Part shown: positions 12,279 to 15,928 of the stretch, in pieces
How positions within the stretch are numbered: position 1 is the stretch's first letter
How the letters are laid out: each line of letters starts with the position of its first letter
Assembly (NCBI GenBank): GCA_003022685.1
Contig: PXSV01000136.1
Coordinates: 1-15,928 of the forward strand
Reading direction: 5' to 3'
Length of the DNA: 15,928 bases
Source of the DNA: Halobacteriales archaeon SW_9_67_24
GTDB lineage: Archaea; Halobacteriota; Halobacteria; Halobacteriales; Halococcaceae
The notes under the pieces: generated by a model
The model's database searches: none
Seen by the model: only the letters and a program-made list of their open reading frames with translations
Told to the model about the DNA's origin: nothing
Program-made: the position numbers and the translations under genes

Positions 12279-13844
12279 TCACTTGGGGGGCGTGTACGCC
12301 TCGTTGTACGCCACGCAGTCGTGGAGCCCGTTTCGATCGAACCGCTTGATGTGGCCGCCGACGACGTATAGCGTTCCGTCGACCACGCCCGACGTGGCCC
12401 CGCCACGGAGATGGGTGGGTTCGGGGAGGTCGGTCGCGAATGCGTCGTTCACGGGATCGTAGCGGTGGGCGGCCGTCTCGTAGCGCTCGACGGTTGGCCG
12501 ACCCTGCCAGAACATCCCGTGCGTGAGGTACGCCTGGTTGCCGATCACGGGGTCGCCGTGGGTCGCGTAGGTGCCGGCCTCGGGCATGGGCGTGGCGCGC
12601 TCGAACTCGCCGGCGGCGATGTCGTACCGGACGTTCGAGTCGGTCGGGCCGGTGGTTCCCAGCAGCCCCCCGATGACGTGGACGTACCAGTCTCCGGCGT
12701 CGGGGAGCAGCGCGACCGTCGGCCAGCGCTTTGCGACGGGCATTCGCGCGAGGTCCGGATCGACCACCGACTCGCTCGCGGGGTCGAACGTCCAGAGCCG
12801 TCGTTCGTCGAAGGTTCCGGCCGCTGGACCGTCGAACCCGTGGTCGGTCGCGGTGGGGGCATCGTGATCGCCGGTCCCACCGCCGACACAGTAGATCAAG
12901 CCGTCCGCGAGGTTGTACACCCCGCCCATCACCCAGTTGGGGTACGGACAGCGCACGCCCCGGGTCGCGGTCAGGTCGGTCCAGCCCTCGCCCGGCCGGT
13001 AGCGGAAGATCGCGTCGGTGGGTGGCGGGCCGCTGTAGGGGCCGTCGGTTGGTGCGCCGCCGAAACTGTAGATCGCGTCGTTGGCCGCGACTCCACAGGG
13101 TCCCCAGAGCGCCCGCGGGAAGTCGGAGCGTCGGTCCCACGTGCCACCGGCACCCACCGACGGATCGTACGCGAACGTCCGACGGGTGGCGGCGAGGCCC
13201 GTGCCGGTCTCGATCCCCCCGAAGAAGTAGAGTTCGCCGTCGAGCACCGCGCCGCCGGCGTCGCTCCCGACGACCGGCAAGTGGGTTCGCTCCGTCCACT
13301 CGCCGACGGCCGGTTCCGCTGGAGCCGTGGTCGGCGTCCCGGTCGGGACAGTCGTCGTCTCCGTCGGGGTTGCGGCCGGCGTAGCGGTCCGCGGTTCGGT
13401 TGCAGTTTCGGTCGGCGTGGTGGTCGCGGTCTCGGTCGGCGGAGGGGTTCGTGGCGTGGTTTCGGTCCGTGCCGGAGTCGTCGTCGGCGCTTCAGTGACG
13501 GTCCCGGCTGGGGGAGGACGAGCGGCCGGTGTTTCGGTTGCAGTCTGGGTCGATGTGGCGGTCGCAGCGGCGTCCGCCGGCTGCGTGGTCGCGGCCGTCG
13601 TCACGATCGACTGCTCGTGTGTGGTCGTCCGCTCGGTCCGGCTATCCTCGGCTGCCGGTTCGGTGCGGCGCGCCGGGGCGTCGGTGTCGCTGTCGGTCGC
13701 GGTGTCCTGAGCGGAGCCGGTCCGCCCCCCGATGACGCCGGACAGACAGCCGGTCGTCGCGATGCTCGCGCCGACGCCGAGCGCGTGGAGCAGTGCTCGC
13801 CGCGACGTCGTGTCGGAGCCGGGAGGGTGTGGGTCCTCGCTCAC
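12279..13844 (-). CDS. Tat-exported kelch-repeat lipoprotein
   Basis: A predicted surface protein of 521 residues. The N-terminus has a twin-arginine signal (SRRALLHALGVGASIATTGC) with a lipobox cysteine at 33, so it should be exported folded by Tat and lipid-anchored, as is common in haloarchaea. Residues 34-180 are a Thr/Pro/Ala/Glu-rich linker that probably spans the S-layer and may be O-glycosylated. Residues 181-521 are a beta-propeller of about six kelch-type repeats, recognisable by GGAVLDGELYFFGGI, GVAANDAIYSFGGA, GGVYNLADGLIYCVGGG, WYVHVIGGL and GVVDGTLYVVGGH. Kelch propellers usually bind proteins or sugars; the ligand here is unknown. Start is GTG 13844. The gene stands alone between the gvp island and a DUF2150 gene; nothing links it to gas vesicles apart from position. 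Confidence 0.88.
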   Translation of the reverse strand: MSEDPHPPGSDTTSRRALLHALGVGASIATTGCLSGVIGGRTGSAQDTATDSDTDAPARRTEPAAEDSRTERTTTHEQSIVTTAATTQPADAAATATSTQTATETPAARPPPAGTVTEAPTTTPARTETTPRTPPPTETATTTPTETATEPRTATPAATPTETTTVPTGTPTTAPAEPAVGEWTERTHLPVVGSDAGGAVLDGELYFFGGIETGTGLAATRRTFAYDPSVGAGGTWDRRSDFPRALWGPCGVAANDAIYSFGGAPTDGPYSGPPPTDAIFRYRPGEGWTDLTATRGVRCPYPNWVMGGVYNLADGLIYCVGGGTGDHDAPTATDHGFDGPAAGTFDERRLWTFDPASESVVDPDLARMPVAKRWPTVALLPDAGDWYVHVIGGLLGTTGPTDSNVRYDIAAGEFERATPMPEAGTYATHGDPVIGNQAYLTHGMFWQGRPTVERYETAAHRYDPVNDAFATDLPEPTHLRGGATSGVVDGTLYVVGGHIKRFDRNGLHDCVAYNEAYTPPK

Positions 13845-13928
13845 TGGTCGTCGTGTCAGCCGGCAGTTCGGTCGGTCGCGCTACACTCGTCGGTGAATCG
13901 CTCGGGTCGCCCGGCGCGGTCGAGCCGG

Positions 13929-14531
13929 TCAGTCGCCGTCCGCATCCTCGTCTTCGTCTTCGTCCTCCTCGATGAGTTCGGGATCGCTGAGCGCGCTCTC
14001 CAAACTCCCCAACCCGTTGAGCCACTCGGCGACCGGGCCGTAGCCCACGTCGTCGATCACCGAGCGGTCGAGCTCCGCGCCGTCGATCAGCAGGGTTCCG
14101 GCCCGGGCGCAGTGGGCGAGCGCGTCGTCGAACTCCTCCTCCGCTTCGGCGGCCTCGGCGGCGCGGAGGCACTCGGCCACGTCGGCGTCGGCGACGCCCT
14201 CGGCGACGTACAGCTCCGCCGCGTAGAACACACAGACAAGAGAGGTCTGGACGCCGTCGATCAACAGGAGCGTCTCCTCGTCGTCGATGTCGACGTCGGC
14301 GAGCACGATCTCGCGGACGTTCGCCAGCTCGTTCATCGTCATCTCGGCGTCGAGCTCCTCGTCGTCGTACTCGGAGATGATCTTCACGACCGCGATCGCG
14401 GCGTCCTCCTGGAGGTTCCAGAGCAGGCGGGCGGCGTCCTCGTCCTCGGGATCGAGGTCCTCGTCGCGGAGGCGGTCGAGCCAGTTCTGCCAGCGTTCGT
14501 CGGTGTAGTACCCGTCCGCGGGTGCGCTCAT
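13929..14531 (-). CDS. DUF2150 family protein
   Basis: A 200-residue acidic haloarchaeal protein that I recognise as DUF2150, a family restricted to archaea as far as I recall, with no assigned function. It begins YYTDERWQNWLDRLRDEDLDPEDEDAARLLWNLQEDAAIAVVKI and continues with a helical core (EMTMNELANVREIVLADVDI, TLLLIDGVQTSLVCVFYAAE) and GPVAEWLNGLGSLESAL. The last dozen residues are a run of Glu and Asp. No signal or membrane helix, so cytosolic. ATG 14531 is supported by a GTCTATCAA box about 23 bases upstream. Confidence 0.85.
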   Translation of the reverse strand: MSAPADGYYTDERWQNWLDRLRDEDLDPEDEDAARLLWNLQEDAAIAVVKIISEYDDEELDAEMTMNELANVREIVLADVDIDDEETLLLIDGVQTSLVCVFYAAELYVAEGVADADVAECLRAAEAAEAEEEFDDALAHCARAGTLLIDGAELDRSVIDDVGYGPVAEWLNGLGSLESALSDPELIEEDEDEDEDADGD

Positions 14532-14553
14532 ACTCGCATCGAACGTTGCGCTG

Positions 14554-14562
14554 TTGATAGAC
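14554..14562 (-). promoter_or_regulatory. TATA-like box GTCTATCAA for the DUF2150 gene
   Basis: Read on the minus strand, this box ends 23 bases before ATG 14531. It overlaps an inverted repeat (TAGAC-CTTTTC-GTCTA at 14558-14573) that also contains the stop codon of the tatD-like gene, so end of one gene and promoter of the next are superimposed. Confidence 0.4.
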
Positions 14563-14570
14563 CTTTTCGT

Positions 14571-15355
14571 CTACCCGAGCGTCGCGCGCGTATCGATGTC
14601 ATACACCGCGGCCGGCGTCTCGACGTGGGCGGTCTCGATCGCCCCCTCTCGGCCCTCCTCGCGGAGCCACCGCACCCGTCGGGGGACGGTTTTCGGGCCG
14701 AGCACCGCGCCCGGCCGGTCGGGATCGTCGACGAAATCGGTCTCCATCAGAAACGGCTCTTCGACAGTTTCGGCGCGCTCTGCGGCCTCGGTCAACCGGT
14801 CCTTGTCGCTCATCACGCTCGGGGTCGGGCCGGCGAGCCGGCCGCCGGCGTAGTGTTTGACGACGCGATGGGAAGCGAGCCCGCGCTCTTCGGCCCACTC
14901 GGCGATCTCGGTCAGGTCCTCGCTCGCCTCGGTGTGGAGCTGCACCGCGCAGTCGTACTCGGCCCCGAGCGCGAGCGCGTGGCGCAGGACCGCGTTCGAG
15001 GCGTCCCACACCGCGTCGGGAACCTCGTAGTGAGGGCGGCCGGATTTGAGCGCGAGCGCCTGGCCGTCGGCGACGTAGCTCGCGGCGGCGTCGAGACCCG
15101 CCTGCATCAGGTCGCGCGCCTCGGCCGGCGCGAACCCGCGATCGTCGACGAGCTTCGAGACGAGGCCCGGATGCACACCACCGCCTCGAAATCAGCACCC
15201 CGCTCGGCGTCGATGCCGAGCAGCCACGAGGGTTTGTTCACGACGAGGAGGTGGGTGCCGCCGACCCGGGCGAAGTCCTTCACGGCCTCGATTCCCTGGC
15301 CGTGGGCGGGATCGAGGTGAAGGTGGTTGTCGAGCACCGGCGTATCGAGATCCAT
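14571..15355 (-). pseudogene. TatD-like metal-dependent hydrolase, broken by internal deletion and frameshift
   Basis: Two frames together give one haloarchaeal TatD-related hydrolase. The first part, from ATG 15355, reads TPVLDNHLHLDPAHGQGIEA, then VGGTHLLVVNKPSWLLGID and ADFEAV, and carries the metal-binding HxH (NHLHLD). At about 15176-15190 it leaves frame. The other frame continues as HPGLVSKLVDDRGFAPAEAR to the stop at 14571, with QLHTE, KHYAGG and METDF, which match the later metal ligands. The family usually has about 20-30 more residues between ADFEAV and GVHPGL (from memory); these are missing, so this is a deletion plus frameshift, not a single-base slip. A TATA-like AACTTTT at about 15382-15388, 27 bases upstream, supports ATG 15355 over an ATG at 15364. 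The alternative is a sequencing or assembly deletion. Confidence 0.82.
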
Positions 15356-15381
15356 ACTGTACATCCCCACGCGCGCGTCGC

Positions 15382-15388
15382 AAAAGTT
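15382..15388 (-). promoter_or_regulatory. TATA-like box for the tatD-like gene
   Basis: Minus-strand AACTTTT ends 27 bases before ATG 15355, consistent with a leaderless transcript and with that start codon. Confidence 0.35.
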
Positions 15389-15449
15389 CCTCGTCCTCTC
15401 CGGACGTCATCCCACTCGTTTCCCGTTCCTAGGGGACAAATCCGGCCGC

Positions 15450-15758
15450 TCAGTACCTCGCTTTCAGAACGACGGTTTCACCGGGGTCGGTGACGGTGAT
15501 GACGCCGCCGTCGGCTTTCAGCATCGGCGTCTCGAATCCGGCGAAGAACTCGCCGAACCCCGGGTCGATGGTCTCGCCACCGTTTCCCGTGGTCAGCCGG
15601 AGCGTACCGCCAGGATCGATCGTCGCTCTGTCCGACGACGGGAACTCGTAGGTTTTCCCCGTCCCGCCGTACTCGACGGTGTTGGCCGTGGTATCCTGGC
15701 CGTCTTCGGTGGATTCCTGAACGTAAACTTCTGCGGTCGCGGTGCCTTCCTGAATCAT
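15450..15758 (-). CDS. Beta-rich hypothetical protein (102 residues), possibly a partial domain
   Basis: Not a recognised family. The product is mostly alternating polar and hydrophobic residues, suggesting beta strands: TATAEVYVQEST, TGKTYEFPSSDRATIDPGGT, LRLTTGNGGETI, MLKADGGVITVTDPGETVVL and the end KARY. The pattern of YEFP, then IDPGGTLRLTTG, then GGVITVTD resembles the second half of lamin-tail (LTD) domains of secreted haloarchaeal proteins, but the first half with its usual GW motif is missing. The frame stays open upstream of ATG 15758 to a stop near 15904 without another good start, so this may be a 5'-truncated gene or a real small protein. No signal peptide. The stretch 15759-15928 holds nothing else I can support. 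Confidence 0.45.
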   Translation of the reverse strand: MIQEGTATAEVYVQESTEDGQDTTANTVEYGGTGKTYEFPSSDRATIDPGGTLRLTTGNGGETIDPGFGEFFAGFETPMLKADGGVITVTDPGETVVLKARY

Positions 15759-15928
15759 GCGCTCTGCTTCCTCGTCGTTCTCGGAGCGCTCGTCGCCGTC
15801 CGGCGCTACTGATACCCCCGGCTGTAACCCTCTCAGACAGCGGTGGTAGATGTCCGGTCGGAACGAATGGCTACAATCGAATTTCCTGTACGACTCTTCG
15901 CGTAATTACAGCCAGGGGGATGAGCCCG

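Noticed and set aside
12187..13299. A 370-codon minus-strand frame inside the kelch gene
   Set aside because: Arg-rich (RRERRRRRGARRR-type) out-of-frame reading of the kelch gene; the overlapping frame has repeats and a signal peptide.
12411..15320. A 969-codon open frame on the plus strand
   Set aside because: It runs antisense through the kelch, DUF2150 and tatD genes. Its product is Arg/Gly/Val-rich without domains, and all three minus-strand genes have clear family matches. Long antisense frames are normal in GC-rich haloarchaeal DNA.

Overview
This window is haloarchaeal DNA (class Halobacteria). It is very GC-rich and its proteins are strongly acidic. Several short promoter-like boxes sit about 23-27 bases ahead of start codons, as expected for leaderless archaeal transcripts, and neighbouring genes overlap by a few bases. 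Many proteins belong to recognisable haloarchaeal families, but I cannot name the genus from sequence alone.

Layout. (1) 1-2897, plus strand: the distal end of a peptide/nickel-type ABC transporter operon, with the 3' part of a DppC-like permease and two ATPases of the DppD and DppF type. (2) 2930-3728: a DMT/EamA exporter gene broken by an internal deletion and frameshift. (3) 3733-4938, minus strand: three small haloarchaeal genes encoding a two-helix membrane protein, an 85-residue helical protein and a 144-residue protein. (4) 5073-12190: a gas vesicle (gvp) island and the core of the window. A tightly coupled minus-strand operon runs gvpF-gvpG-gvpH, then three acidic accessory genes (248, 166 and 337 residues), then gvpJ, a gvpK-gvpL fusion and gvpM. 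Divergently, gvpA and gvpO run on the plus strand. A convergent gene at 11777-12190 is a paralogue of the 166-residue operon protein. (5) 12279-15928, minus strand: a Tat-exported kelch-repeat lipoprotein, a DUF2150 protein, a frameshifted TatD-like hydrolase and a beta-rich 102-residue protein with no assigned function.

How the genes work together. GvpA would form the ribbed shell. GvpF, GvpG, GvpH, GvpJ, GvpK/L and GvpM are the accessory set that nucleates and chaperones assembly. GvpO is needed in the haloarchaeal systems studied. The island departs from the classic haloarchaeal plan in several ways. gvpN and gvpC are missing between gvpA and gvpO. gvpD and gvpE are not in the window. gvpK and gvpL form one reading frame. 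Three extra acidic proteins sit where gvpI is expected. GvpH, the 166-residue protein and the 137-residue protein share a Gly-rich helix of the form GGLxGxxLxEAL, which suggests a common docking element.

Caution: the EamA gene, the tatD gene and the gvpK/gvpL junction each look like internal deletions. They may be real decay, or the sequence may contain small deletions made during sequencing or assembly.
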